The position numbers were made by a program, and so were the translations under genes. From Thermoleophilia bacterium (GTDB taxonomy: Bacteria > Actinomycetota > Thermoleophilia > UBA2241): a stretch of DNA of 64,000 bases. This document shows positions 8,739 to 16,903 of this stretch, in pieces. Within the stretch, counting starts at the first letter, position 1. Each line of letters begins with the position of its first letter. The DNA lies in the NCBI GenBank assembly GCA_041393415.1, contig JAWKKE010000001.1, forward strand, positions 124,001-188,000. Direction: 5' to 3'. Under the pieces are notes generated by a model. The model searched no databases. It was not told the DNA's origin and saw nothing but the letters and a program-made list of their open reading frames with translations.

Positions 8739-9878
8739 TCACACGACCGCCCCGGCGGCGACGAGCTCGTCGACCCAGCACGCGGCGTCGTCGCGTTCAA
8801 AGATGAGGAACCGGCCGGCGTCGGCCGGGTTCTTGGCGCGATGGTAGCGGGCGTAGATCGCGCGCTCGTCCGCGGCCACGATCTCGATCTTCCCGGATTC
8901 GTGCGAAAGGCAGAGGCGCGCCCGCCGCGAGAGACCCGAGACACACTGGCGCGCCGTCTCCATGAGCTCGATGGCACGGACGATCGGTATGGCGAAGTGC
9001 GCCGTGCCGATCGTCGGCCGGCACTGGAACACGTAGTACTGCGGGCAGCCGGCATCCGTACAGCGCTGGAAGAGCTCGGCGAGAACCCGAGCGTCGTCGT
9101 TGATGCCGGCGCCGATGGGGCATTGGTTGAGACAAACCGCCCCCGCGGCGCGCAACGCCGCTATCGCCGCCACCGCCGCAGACGTCAACTCATGCGGATG
9201 ATCGAAGTGCGTCATCACGTACAGCGACCGCCCGCTGGCGACAACCTCCGAGACCAGATCCAGAAGATCGGCGTCGCTGCTGATGCGCTGCGGATCGAAG
9301 GCCGGCACCTTGGAGCCGATACGCACGGTGCGTACGTGCGGGATGGCGATGAGCGCCCGCACGAGAGGACGCAGCCGAGCCGTCGTGAGCGTCAGGGGAT
9401 CGCCACCCGTGAGGAGGACGTCGGTGATTTCGGGGTGAGCGGCGATGTACGCCACGCTGCCGGCGTACTCGCGATGTGTCTCGTGACTGCCCGGCGAGAA
9501 GAGCCGCTTGCGAAAACAGTAGCGGCAGAATCCGGCGCACTGATCAGTGACCAGCAAGAGCGCCGTGTCCGCATACTTGTGCTGCAGACCAGGCAGAGGC
9601 GTGTTGGCGGCCTCATTGGAGGCATCCAGAGAGCCGCTCCCCTCCAATTCCTCGACGCTAGGCACAATGAGGCGGCGTATCGGATCGCGTCCATCGTTCC
9701 AGTCGATAAGCCCCACATAGTAGTCGCTGGCACGAAACGCAAACCGCGAAACGACACCACTCAGCGCCTCGGCGTCCAAACCGTTGCTCGCCAAATCGGA
9801 GACCTGCGTGTGTGAGCGCCCTGGGCGCGATGGAGTGCGGGGAGTGCTGGCGAACGGCTTCAGTGTGACTTCAGGCAC
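8739..9878 (-). CDS. KamA-family radical SAM enzyme (lysine 2,3-aminomutase-like)
   Basis: A 379-residue radical S-adenosylmethionine enzyme of the lysine-2,3-aminomutase family. The cluster motif is CAGFCRYCF (CxxxCxxC), followed by the family block KRLFSPGSHET and by TDVLLTGGDPLTL. MTHFDHPHEL and QCPIGAGINDD are also KamA-like. Family enzymes shift the alpha-amino group of lysine (or glutamate, or EF-P-bound lysine) to the beta carbon, using PLP. At 379 residues it is a little short for true lysine 2,3-aminomutase, so EpmB-like or another substrate is possible; no efp or epmA gene is nearby. GTG 9878 is chosen because GGAGGG lies six bases upstream. Its same-strand neighbour upstream is an opine-dehydrogenase-like enzyme. 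Confidence 0.85.
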   Translation of the reverse strand: MPEVTLKPFASTPRTPSRPGRSHTQVSDLASNGLDAEALSGVVSRFAFRASDYYVGLIDWNDGRDPIRRLIVPSVEELEGSGSLDASNEAANTPLPGLQHKYADTALLLVTDQCAGFCRYCFRKRLFSPGSHETHREYAGSVAYIAAHPEITDVLLTGGDPLTLTTARLRPLVRALIAIPHVRTVRIGSKVPAFDPQRISSDADLLDLVSEVVASGRSLYVMTHFDHPHELTSAAVAAIAALRAAGAVCLNQCPIGAGINDDARVLAELFQRCTDAGCPQYYVFQCRPTIGTAHFAIPIVRAIELMETARQCVSGLSRRARLCLSHESGKIEIVAADERAIYARYHRAKNPADAGRFLIFERDDAACWVDELVAAGAVV

Positions 9879-10346
9879 TGGCCCTCCAGGTTACTCAGGA
9901 GGGGTTACAGGCCAGCAGACTGCCCGCAACCAACTCCGATTCGGATAGCGGCCCGACTACCCGCGTTAACCTCCGGAGCCGCGGCCCCGGACCCAAGAGC
10001 TTGAAGCGCTCGGCATTCTCACACCTTCGCGACCCGGCGACAAGCCGGCACCCTGCCGACGGTATCGTCACGCCGGGTTACGCGCAAGGAGACCTAACAA
10101 CTACGAGCGACACGCTTGATGCGTCACGGAAGGAGCAGAATGCCTCTGCCGTGCAGATACCCGCGCACGTCGCCGCTGTAACAGAAACCCGCAGCCCGGC
10201 AACGGATACCCCTGATCCGAGAGGGGTATTCACGGCCTCCTTCGCGTCGGCCCAGGTGGCACTGCCGCTCGCCTGGCTCCCTGCGACGCCGACGCGTAAG
10301 AACGACCGATAACGCAGTGCCTCTAACTCTACAGTTGAGCTTTAGT
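9879..10346. other. 468-bp intergenic leader region without a gene
   Basis: Gap between the carboxyethylornithine-synthase-like gene and the KamA-like gene, both on the minus strand. Its base composition is less codon-like than the flanks and no open frame is convincing. It holds one clear hairpin (10206-10229) and several GC-rich imperfect repeats near 9940-10000. I looked for cyclic-di-GMP, cyclic-di-AMP, cobalamin, lysine and SAM riboswitch cores and found none that matched. It is long enough for a structured leader of the KamA-like gene. Confidence 0.5.
10206..10229 (-). terminator. Hairpin, candidate terminator of the upstream reductase gene
   Basis: Perfect 8-bp arms ATACCCCT and AGGGGTAT enclose an 8-nt loop, about 120 bp past the stop of the reductase gene. 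There is no U run. The arms resemble the CsoR-like operators elsewhere in the window, but the spacing is wrong (24 bp in total rather than 16). Confidence 0.35.
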
Positions 10347-11522
10347 CTACTGCGGCACTTCGATCCCATCCGGCTCGCCGCCGAGCCTGCGATGAGGATA
10401 GGCGAGATCGCGCCGCTGAAACGCGAGAATCGCGGGGTTCCGGATCACGCCCTGGTCGATCTCGATCGCACGGCGCAGCGTCTCATGCTCCATCCAGCTC
10501 TCACGACCGGCCATCATCGCCGGCATGTGAGAAAGCAGCGCCATAGAGATGGTGCGCGTCGCGCTTTCCCAGAGGTAGCTCGGCGTGTGATCGACGGCAT
10601 AGTAGTCGAACGCGCCGAAGTGCAGCATCGGCTTCTCGAACGACGTCGGCGTCGCGAACGAGAAGCCCATGCCCTCGTCGCAACTCACGTCAATGATGAG
10701 CAGCCCACGCTTGAGATAGGGAATCTCGTCTTCTTCGACAAACATGAGTGGCGCGCTGGGGTCCTGGTACGTGCCGTTGACCATGATGTCGGTCTCGCTC
10801 ACCAGGTCGAGGAAGGGCCGCTCGGTGCCGTCGTCGTCGACGACGATCATGCGGCCCTCACCCTCAAACCCTTCGCGCAGGCGCACGTAGTGACATCCGA
10901 GTACCTCCTCGCGAATGTCGTGCTCGGGCCTACGGATACACACCGTGATGTCGCGAAAGCCGACTGCCTTGAGCGCGTAGATGGCGCCGCGGCTCACCGA
11001 GCCGAAGCTGAAGACGACGCACTTGCGCTGGTTGCCGTAGTGGCCGTCGATGCCGCGCAACTGCAGCGCATGGAAGACGGCGCAGTAGCCGGCCATCTCG
11101 TTGTTCTTGTAGAAGGTGTGGCGCCCGGTGTGCCCCTCTGGCGCCCAGAAGAACATCTGCTCGAAGGCGATCAGAGTGAGACGCCGGTCGATCGCCACCT
11201 GCGTAACGTCGGCGTGCTGCACGCAATGGGGCCAGCCCCAGAGCACGCCGGCCTCGCGCAGTTCCTCGAAATCGGCGAGCACGGGTTTGGCGAGGAGCAC
11301 GACGCCGAGTTCAGAGAGGAGCGCGTGACGCGGCGCCACGCCGCCGCTGATCGCGCTCAACTCACGATCGGTCATGCCAAAGCGTGCCGCGTACCCCTCT
11401 TCGAAGACGAGCCGGCGGCGCAGATGCTCGGGCAGTCGCTGCAGATGATCGGGGTGGAGCGGCATGCGCAGTTCGTGTTCTTTGCGTGCGCTTCCCACGA
11501 CACCCAAGGTCAGGTCGGTCAC
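10347..11522 (-). CDS. N5-(carboxyethyl)ornithine synthase-like / alanine dehydrogenase-family reductase
   Basis: A 391-residue enzyme of the alanine dehydrogenase / transhydrogenase N-domain superfamily. The N-terminus LTLGVVGSARKEHELRMPLHP matches the substrate-binding start of that family, and HTFYKNNEMAGYCAVFHALQL resembles the central segment of N5-(carboxyethyl)ornithine synthase, which reductively condenses ornithine or lysine with pyruvate. VVFSFGSVSRGAIYAL is the nucleotide-binding turn. LLIIDVSCDEGMGF and YYAVDHTPSYLWE also fit the family. GTG 11522 is chosen because GGAGAGGAGAA precedes it, although the frame is open about 70 codons further. The substrate is not established; the neighbouring KamA-like enzyme hints at lysine or beta-amino-acid chemistry. 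Confidence 0.7.
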   Translation of the reverse strand: MTDLTLGVVGSARKEHELRMPLHPDHLQRLPEHLRRRLVFEEGYAARFGMTDRELSAISGGVAPRHALLSELGVVLLAKPVLADFEELREAGVLWGWPHCVQHADVTQVAIDRRLTLIAFEQMFFWAPEGHTGRHTFYKNNEMAGYCAVFHALQLRGIDGHYGNQRKCVVFSFGSVSRGAIYALKAVGFRDITVCIRRPEHDIREEVLGCHYVRLREGFEGEGRMIVVDDDGTERPFLDLVSETDIMVNGTYQDPSAPLMFVEEDEIPYLKRGLLIIDVSCDEGMGFSFATPTSFEKPMLHFGAFDYYAVDHTPSYLWESATRTISMALLSHMPAMMAGRESWMEHETLRRAIEIDQGVIRNPAILAFQRRDLAYPHRRLGGEPDGIEVPQ

Positions 11523-11604
11523 GACTTCTCCTCTCCCCGGCGGCGAGTCACGTCGATCATACCCCTCCGAATCGGTGCCGACGCTGCCTTTGCGTCGAGC
11601 CGTG

Positions 11605-11631
11605 ACGGGGCGCGCACTATGCGCGCCCCGT
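11605..11631 (-). terminator. Terminator hairpin straddling the rsgA stop codon
   Basis: Perfect 12-bp stem, ACGGGGCGCGCA (11605-11616) with TGCGCGCCCCGT (11620-11631). The 3-nt loop, 11617-11619, is exactly the rsgA stop codon (TAG on the minus strand), so the last four sense codons form one arm. Confidence 0.7.
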
Positions 11632-12702
11632 CTCCTTGAAGTACCGTTTCGACGCCTTGCTGATCGTCCGCCAGCGACGCTTCTCCTCGGCGCGCAGGCG
11701 AGCGTCGGTCTTGGCCGCCGCGACCTGCGCCTCACGTATCAGCTTGTGATAACTGAGCAGACGCTCCTCGGGAAGCGTGCCGGCCGCGACCGCCGCCGCG
11801 ACCGCGCATCCGGGTTCGCCGTCGTGCGCGCAATCGCGAAAGCGGCACCCGGCGGCGGCGGCTTCCACGTCGGGGAAGGCCGCCGCAATGCCCTCCTCGG
11901 CGCCGGTGAGCACGAGCGCGCGCAGACCGGGCGTGTCGATGAGGAGGCCGTCGTCGGCCAACGCAATGAGCTCACGAGTGACGGTCGTATGGCGCCCGCG
12001 TCCGTCTTGCAGGCGCACCTCGCGCGTGGCCTGGCGCTGTTCACCGAGGAGCGCGTTCACGAGCGTCGACTTGCCCGCCCCCGACGGTCCGATGAGCACA
12101 CCCGTGTGCCCGGATACGAGGTACGCCCGCACAAGGTCGAGCCCGGCACCCGTCACAGCGCTGGACGTGATGACGTCGACGCCGAAGGCCACCGCCGATA
12201 CGTCGGCAATCGCGGCCTCGACATCTGCCGAGAGATCGACCTTGGTGAGAAGCACCACAGGCGTAGCCCCGGACTCCCAGGCGAGGGCGAGCTCGCGCTC
12301 GATGCGGCGTACGTTGGGCGCCGGCACCAGCGGGTGGACGACGAAGACAACATCCACGTTGGCGGCCAGTGCCTGCTGGCCGGACGTCTCGCCGGAGTCG
12401 CCGCGCACGATCGCACTGGAACGATCGAGCACCGCCTCGATGAGCGGTGCCTCGAGTTCGTCGTCGGCATGCACAACCACCCAGTCACCGACGACCGGGA
12501 GATCGACGGCGGCGCCGGACTCCTTGAGGAGCGCCGCCGCGTACTTGGCTTGGACGGTTCCGGCGGCGGTGACGACGACAGCGCCGCCGCGCTCCGAACG
12601 TACCACGCGAGCGGGCAAACGACCGACGCTTGCGCGAGCAGCGAAGAGCGCCGCCCAACGCGACGAGTAGCCAAGGTGTTCGAGTGAACTGAAAGAGGTC
12701 AA
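11617..12702 (-). CDS. rsgA: Ribosome small-subunit-dependent GTPase A
   Basis: Circularly permuted GTPase that acts in late maturation of the 30S ribosomal subunit. The order of motifs shows the permutation: G4 TKVD at 153-156, then the P-loop GPSGAGKST at 205-213, then G3 DTPG. An OB-fold lies at the N-terminus, and the C-terminal zinc site is CRFRDCAHDGEPGC. The 361-residue form begins SFSSLEHLGYSSRWAALFA, as in the long RsgA group. The start is TTG 12702, preceded by GGAAGGA; the frame extends upstream, but that part overlaps the divergent panD region and looks non-coding. Its end lies inside its own terminator hairpin. Confidence 0.93.
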   Translation of the reverse strand: MTSFSSLEHLGYSSRWAALFAARASVGRLPARVVRSERGGAVVVTAAGTVQAKYAAALLKESGAAVDLPVVGDWVVVHADDELEAPLIEAVLDRSSAIVRGDSGETSGQQALAANVDVVFVVHPLVPAPNVRRIERELALAWESGATPVVLLTKVDLSADVEAAIADVSAVAFGVDVITSSAVTGAGLDLVRAYLVSGHTGVLIGPSGAGKSTLVNALLGEQRQATREVRLQDGRGRHTTVTRELIALADDGLLIDTPGLRALVLTGAEEGIAAAFPDVEAAAAGCRFRDCAHDGEPGCAVAAAVAAGTLPEERLLSYHKLIREAQVAAAKTDARLRAEEKRRWRTISKASKRYFKETGRA

Positions 12703-12927
12703 CTGCGGGTCCTTCCGACAAGGCGCCCGCGACCGAGCTATGCGCGGGGCGCCGAAATGGAGACGAACGACATTGAGGGCGCGTACGCCCGGACAAGCAC
12801 CGTATGCATCTGCGTTCGCCTCCTTTCCACGCTCGCGGAACGGGACCCATGGTACCATCGATGCCACACCGACAGCGATATGGGACGCGACGCCGATGAG
12901 CGCGGGTACCCGAGATCGGAGAGCTCC

Positions 12928-13317
12928 GTGCAGCGCACACTCCTCAGCGGCAAGATCCACCGCGCGACCGTCACCGACGCCGACCTGGACTATGAGGGCA
13001 GCATCACGATCGATGCCGAGCTGCTCGCGGCCGCAGGCATGCTGCCCAACGAGCTTGTACACGTGTGGGACATCACCAACGGCGGCCGGATCACGACCTA
13101 CACACTGAGCGGTGAGCATGGGAGCGGCGTCGTCTGCGTCAACGGTGCCGCCGCCCACATCGTGCAGCGTGGCGACCTCGTCGTCATCGCCAGCTTCGCT
13201 CAGGTCGACGAAGTGGAAGCGGAGTCGTGGACGCCACGTCTGGTCTTCGTCGACAGTCATAACCGCATCGCCGCAACGCGCGCGGAGCGGCTCCCGGAGG
13301 CGCCGTCCGCTCGCTAG
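12928..13317 (+). CDS. panD: Aspartate 1-decarboxylase proenzyme
   Basis: Pyruvoyl-dependent decarboxylase that makes beta-alanine for pantothenate and coenzyme A. The 129-residue proenzyme self-cleaves between Gly24 and Ser25 in DYEGSITID, and Ser25 becomes the pyruvoyl group. The active-site lysine is K9 in LLSGKIHRATVT. With GTG 12928 as start, K9 and Ser25 fall at the canonical positions, which fixes the start although the frame is open further upstream; GGAG lies six bases before it. No panB or panC is nearby. It is divergent from rsgA, and its stop overlaps that of the META-domain gene by 4 bp. Confidence 0.96.
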   Translation: MQRTLLSGKIHRATVTDADLDYEGSITIDAELLAAAGMLPNELVHVWDITNGGRITTYTLSGEHGSGVVCVNGAAAHIVQRGDLVVIASFAQVDEVEAESWTPRLVFVDSHNRIAATRAERLPEAPSAR

Positions 13318-13721
13318 CCGACGCCGTACACGAGCAGCGGCGCCTGATCGTTCACACCAGCGAGCAGCGTCAGCCTCGAACCCTCAATCCGCCAGCATGT
13401 CGCGCGCTCGAGCAGTTGCAGATACCGCATCTCCTGTTGCATGAGATCCTCGGGCCCCGCCATGAGTGTCGTCGCCAACGGACCGATGTCGAGGTCGGCG
13501 CCGCTCACCTTGTAGCCGCCGTGATAGCGGTTCACGCCACCCGACCCACTGACCCGGCCGTCGTGGCCAAAGACAGCCGTGATCTCACTGCCGGCGATGA
13601 GGGCGTCCATGGTGCCGGCACCAGTGGCGCACGCCGTGCAGATCCACGTGGCTCCCTCCAGCGAGGCGCCGCCGCGCCCAGAGCCGCGGAGCACGCCGCT
13701 ATCCCTGCCTGCCCGGTTCAC
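13314..13721 (-). CDS. META-domain protein (HslJ-like)
   Basis: A protein of about 135 residues consisting mostly of one META domain: LEGATWIC, then ITAVFGHDGRVSGSGGVNRY, GGYKVSGADLDIGPLATTLM, YLQLLERATCWRIEGSRLTL. The usual GCN motif is GVN here. META domains occur in HslJ and related heat- or antibiotic-related envelope proteins, but their biochemical role is unknown. There is no signal peptide in the chosen form. GTG 13721 has AAGGG upstream; TTG 13736 overlaps the stop of the preceding gene by 4 bp and is the alternative. It probably forms a two-gene unit with the small membrane protein upstream. Confidence 0.75.
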   Translation of the reverse strand: MNRAGRDSGVLRGSGRGGASLEGATWICTACATGAGTMDALIAGSEITAVFGHDGRVSGSGGVNRYHGGYKVSGADLDIGPLATTLMAGPEDLMQQEMRYLQLLERATCWRIEGSRLTLLAGVNDQAPLLVYGVG

Positions 13722-13732
13722 TTCACGGCCCT

Positions 13733-14059
13733 TCAATCCGCCGCCTCGATGCGCACGCCAACCGGCAGTTGACGCCGGCGCAGAAAGCCCCGGCGACGCC
13801 CCTGATCGTCGCGAGATTCGTAGCGCAGCTTGATGTACGGGCAGCGACTGTCGTTCTCGGGATACTCCGAGGTCAAGCGCCGGCGCTCGACCTCCGTGAC
13901 TTCACGAACGCTGCCGTCGTCGTTGACGAAGACGTACTCGAAGCCATCCTCCTCTGGTCGGCGCGCTCGTGTCACTACGCTCAACCACACGAGGTATCCA
14001 CCGAGAACAAGCACCACGATCCCCACGAGCATCCCGACGATCCAGATGATCTGGCCCAT
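13733..14059 (-). CDS. Small single-pass membrane protein of unknown function
   Basis: A 108-residue protein with one N-terminal transmembrane helix (about residues 4-28, IIWIVGMLVGIVVLVLGGYL) and a charged cytoplasmic tail containing EDGFEYVFVNDDGSVREVT and an Arg-rich stretch (GRRRGFLRRRQ). I do not recognise the family. It abuts the META-domain gene downstream. Two cysteine-free charged blocks and a SRCPYIKLRY segment are its only distinguishing marks. Confidence 0.65.
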   Translation of the reverse strand: MGQIIWIVGMLVGIVVLVLGGYLVWLSVVTRARRPEEDGFEYVFVNDDGSVREVTEVERRRLTSEYPENDSRCPYIKLRYESRDDQGRRRGFLRRRQLPVGVRIEAAD

Positions 14060-14153
14060 GCGTCAGCGCGGCCTCAGCCGCGCCTCCTTCCCGTTCCGTC
14101 CATCTCCGTCCTCCAATCCTTAGGCCCGCCCTTGACGACCGTGTGACGCGCCG

Positions 14154-15242
14154 TCAGCTCGCGGGGCAGCTTGCCCCACCGTGCTTCTCGAGGTACTTCT
14201 GGTGATACTCCTCCGCCGGCCAGAAGACGCCCGCAGGAACGATCTCGGTCCTGATCGGGCGCGAGAAGGTACCGGCTTCTTCGTGCCGCCGCTGCGACTC
14301 GCGGGCGGCGGCCTCCTGCGCCGGCGTGTGGAAGAGGATCGCCGAGCGATACTGAGTCCCCACGTCCGGCCCTTGACGGTTCTTCGTCGTAGGATCGTGG
14401 CTCTTCCAGAAGACCGTCAGCAAGTCATCGTACCCGAGCTGACTCGAGTCGTAGGTGACCTCGACCGCCTCGGCATGTCCCGTGACGCCCGTACAGACTT
14501 CCTCGTAGCTCGGACTCTGAGCCGTCCCGCCGGTGTAGCCGACCCGCGTCGCGACGACGCCGGCGAGACGACTGTAGGTCTCCTCGACGTGCCAGAAGCA
14601 CCCTTCGGCAAACGTTGCCAACCTCGCTTGGGCGACGTGGTCGGCGGCTCCGGCAACGATCTCCCGCATGGGAGTGAAGCGCAACGCCGCCGAATTGAGG
14701 CAGAAGCGCAGACCGGTCGGCGCCGGACCATCACCGAACACATGGCCGAGGTGCGCGTCGCAGCGCGCGCAGAGAATCTCGGTACGCGCCATCCCCCAAC
14801 TGAAGTCGCGCTCTCGCACAACGTTCTCCTCAGCGAACGGAGCGAAGAAGCTCGGCCAGCCGGTGCCCGAGTCGAATTTGCTCAGCGAGGAGAAGAGCGG
14901 CAGACCACAGCAGATGCAGGAGTAGATGCCCTCCTCGTGCGTCTTCAGCAGGTTGCCGCAGAAGGCCGGTTCGGTGCCCTTGCTGCGCGCGACAGCGTAC
15001 TGCTCGGCGGTAAGCAGCGCCCGCCATTCCTCGTCGGTCTTCACGATCTTGGCGACGACGAACACCGGCGAGGTGCCGCCGTCCGCCCCAACGAGGCGAA
15101 CCGGTACGCAACCGTCCTCGGGCTGCGGCATGTCCGGCGTCTCTTTGGTGGCCCCATGACCACCGAATCGAGTGAGAGCGACAATCGCCGCCGTGAGCGC
15201 CAGCACCGCAATGCCGATAGCTGCTACCTTCGCCATGTCCAT
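14154..15242 (-). CDS. Membrane-anchored MsrB-MsrA fusion methionine sulfoxide reductase
   Basis: A 362-residue bifunctional repair enzyme that reduces both epimers of methionine sulfoxide. An N-terminal hydrophobic anchor (residues 4-24) suggests it works outside the membrane. MsrB comes first (about 65-190): zinc cysteines in CICCGLPLF and CARCDAHLGH, catalytic Cys181 in GLRFCLNSAALRF. MsrA follows (about 207-355), with catalytic Cys215 in EGCFWHVEETY, GYTGGTAQSPSYEEVCTG, and the C-terminal EEYHQKYLEKHG. The B-then-A order is less common than A-then-B. An exported form needs thiol electrons from a periplasm-side donor; no ccdA-like gene is adjacent. Confidence 0.93.
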   Translation of the reverse strand: MDMAKVAAIGIAVLALTAAIVALTRFGGHGATKETPDMPQPEDGCVPVRLVGADGGTSPVFVVAKIVKTDEEWRALLTAEQYAVARSKGTEPAFCGNLLKTHEEGIYSCICCGLPLFSSLSKFDSGTGWPSFFAPFAEENVVRERDFSWGMARTEILCARCDAHLGHVFGDGPAPTGLRFCLNSAALRFTPMREIVAGAADHVAQARLATFAEGCFWHVEETYSRLAGVVATRVGYTGGTAQSPSYEEVCTGVTGHAEAVEVTYDSSQLGYDDLLTVFWKSHDPTTKNRQGPDVGTQYRSAILFHTPAQEAAARESQRRHEEAGTFSRPIRTEIVPAGVFWPAEEYHQKYLEKHGGASCPAS

Positions 15243-15411
15243 CGCCTCCTACTCGGGCTAGCTCTCGGCGCGCCGCTGATCTCCATGGTACCTCGGCTTA
15301 CCGGAACGCCGGCGCGGTGCCACGGGACACGGCCCTTCTTGAAACGCCATCAATGCCTCGCAGATCTTCGCCTGAGGAGGCAGCGCCCACAGTGCCACGA
15401 CGACCCGCTCC

Positions 15412-16170
15412 CTACTGTGCCGTGTAGCCGCCGTCGACGACATAGTAGCCGCCGGTGAGAAAGCCGGCCTTCGCCGAGCAGAGGAAGGCAACCAAGTCGG
15501 CCACCTCGTCTGGCTCGCCCAGCCGCCCCATCGCGTGCATTCCCGCGACTGCAGACTGCGCCGCATCGTCGAGGCTGGCCATGAGGAGCGGCGTCTTGAT
15601 GAAGCCCGGCCCGACGGCGTTGATGCGCAACCCCTGCGGGGCGTATTCGAGCGCCGCCGCCTTGGTGAGCCCCACGACGGCGTGCTTGGCGGCCACATAC
15701 GCCGGCGCGGCGCGAAACCCGACCGATCCGAGTACCGACGACATATTGACGATCGCACCCCCACCCGTGGCCAGCATCGCCGGGATCTCGTAGCGCAGAC
15801 AGTAGAAGATCCCGTTGAGGTTGGTATCGATGACCCTCTGCCAGCCTTCGATAGAGTAGTCGCCTGTCTGATTGAGTTCGCCGCCGATACCGGCGCTGTT
15901 CACGGCGAAGTCGATGCGCCCGAACGCGGACACCGCGTCCGCGACCATGCCTTCCGCAGCCGCCGGATCGCTGACGTCGACCGGCAAGAACACGGCGTCG
16001 CCACCGGCGCGCTTGGCCATCGCCACGACACGCTCGCCGGCCGCTTCGTTGAGGTCGACGACGACGACTTTGGCACCCGCCATCGCGAAGTTGCGCACAC
16101 AGGCCTCACCGATGCCGGATGCGCCACCTGTCACCAACGCCACGTGATTCGCAAAGTCCTCACCACACAT
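15412..16170 (-). CDS. Short-chain dehydrogenase/reductase
   Basis: A 252-residue classical SDR. The cofactor motif is TGGASGIGEAC, with VVVVDLN placing Asp at the end of beta-2, which suggests NAD(H). The remaining signatures are NSAGIGG, the catalytic Ser in NMSSVLGSV, and YVAAKHAVVGL with the Tyr and Lys. The C-terminal GGYYVVDGGYTAQ is typical. ATG 16170 is preceded by GAGGAGG and begins right before the fold; the frame is open further but has no better start. The substrate cannot be told. It is monocistronic and divergent from a GyrI-like gene. Confidence 0.9.
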   Translation of the reverse strand: MCGEDFANHVALVTGGASGIGEACVRNFAMAGAKVVVVDLNEAAGERVVAMAKRAGGDAVFLPVDVSDPAAAEGMVADAVSAFGRIDFAVNSAGIGGELNQTGDYSIEGWQRVIDTNLNGIFYCLRYEIPAMLATGGGAIVNMSSVLGSVGFRAAPAYVAAKHAVVGLTKAAALEYAPQGLRINAVGPGFIKTPLLMASLDDAAQSAVAGMHAMGRLGEPDEVADLVAFLCSAKAGFLTGGYYVVDGGYTAQ

Positions 16171-16366
16171 GCCATCCTCCTCGGCCGCATCAAGACAACA
16201 GATAAATTCGATTCGGGAAGTAGGTGACAGCTTACCCCGCACCACTCGAAGCCCATGCACGGCACTTTGACTGAGCTGACAACACAAACCGCTCAACCGT
16301 ACTCACGAACTGTCCGTAAACTGCATCGAGACACCCCCCCGCGATCTCACATCCAGGCAGGTACCA

Positions 16367-16843
16367 GTGTTCGAAGCACACGTTGTGGAGAACCGAGCGA
16401 CCACGGTCGCCTACCTCACCATGGTCGGATCGTACGATCAGATCGCGTCCGGCTTCATCGCGCTGTACTCCTGGATTGAGGAATGCGGCCACGCCGCGGT
16501 CGGCAGCCCTCACGCGACGTTCCTGACCGATCCTGTCCTCGTTGCCGAGGATGAGGCCCGTTGGGAGCTCTGGACAGAGATCTACGCTGTCTCGTACGTC
16601 CCCGGCACGATGGATCAGAGCGGTTGCGGCATCAAGATCGTGCCGCAGCGGACCCTCGCCACGACCGTCCACGAGGGTCCGGTCGACTCCATCGAGACAA
16701 CCCACGAGAGCCTCGGGATCTGGGTCGTCGAACGCGGCTTCCGCATCGTCGGACCGCCCGAGGAGATGTACCTCACCGACGCAATGGATGTGAGTCCGGA
16801 GCAGATTCGCACCCAAGTCGGAATCCCGGTGCGCTGCGTCTAG
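16367..16843 (+). CDS. GyrI-like small-molecule-binding domain protein
   Basis: A stand-alone effector-binding domain of 158 residues, of the kind found at the C-terminus of AraC- and MerR-type regulators and in GyrI/SbmC. FEAHVVENRATTVAYLTMVGSY is the typical first strand-helix, and RTLATTVHEGPVDSIETTHESL is the second repeat of the pseudo-symmetric fold. EEMYLTDAMDVSPEQIRTQVGIPV is the usual family ending. Proteins of this kind bind or hydrolyse small hydrophobic compounds; a specific role is unknown. GTG 16367 is the only sensible start, with a weak AGG upstream. Two further GyrI-like genes occur in the window. Confidence 0.8.
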   Translation: MFEAHVVENRATTVAYLTMVGSYDQIASGFIALYSWIEECGHAAVGSPHATFLTDPVLVAEDEARWELWTEIYAVSYVPGTMDQSGCGIKIVPQRTLATTVHEGPVDSIETTHESLGIWVVERGFRIVGPPEEMYLTDAMDVSPEQIRTQVGIPVRCV

Positions 16844-16874
16844 ATCCTTCCCGGCGTGGCGTAGAACAGGCGCC

Positions 16875-16892
16875 CCGCGGACGCTTCCGCGG
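16875..16892. terminator. Small bidirectional hairpin between convergent genes
   Basis: Seven-bp perfect stem, CCGCGGA and TCCGCGG with a CGCT loop, between the stops of the GyrI-like gene and the DUF3465 gene. It is short and has no U run, so it is a weak candidate. Confidence 0.35.
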
Positions 16893-16903
16893 CAGCACGA
16901 ACT

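Noticed and set aside
10206..10229. Fourth CsoR-like operator (ATACCCCT...AGGGGTAT)
   Set aside because: Arm sequence is similar, but the half-sites are separated by 12 rather than 4 bases and no -10 hexamer overlaps it; better read as a hairpin.
9879..10346. Known riboswitch (cobalamin, cyclic di-GMP, cyclic di-AMP, lysine, SAM)
   Set aside because: A partial AGGAGACCT near 10088 recalls a B12 box, but the other conserved blocks are missing.
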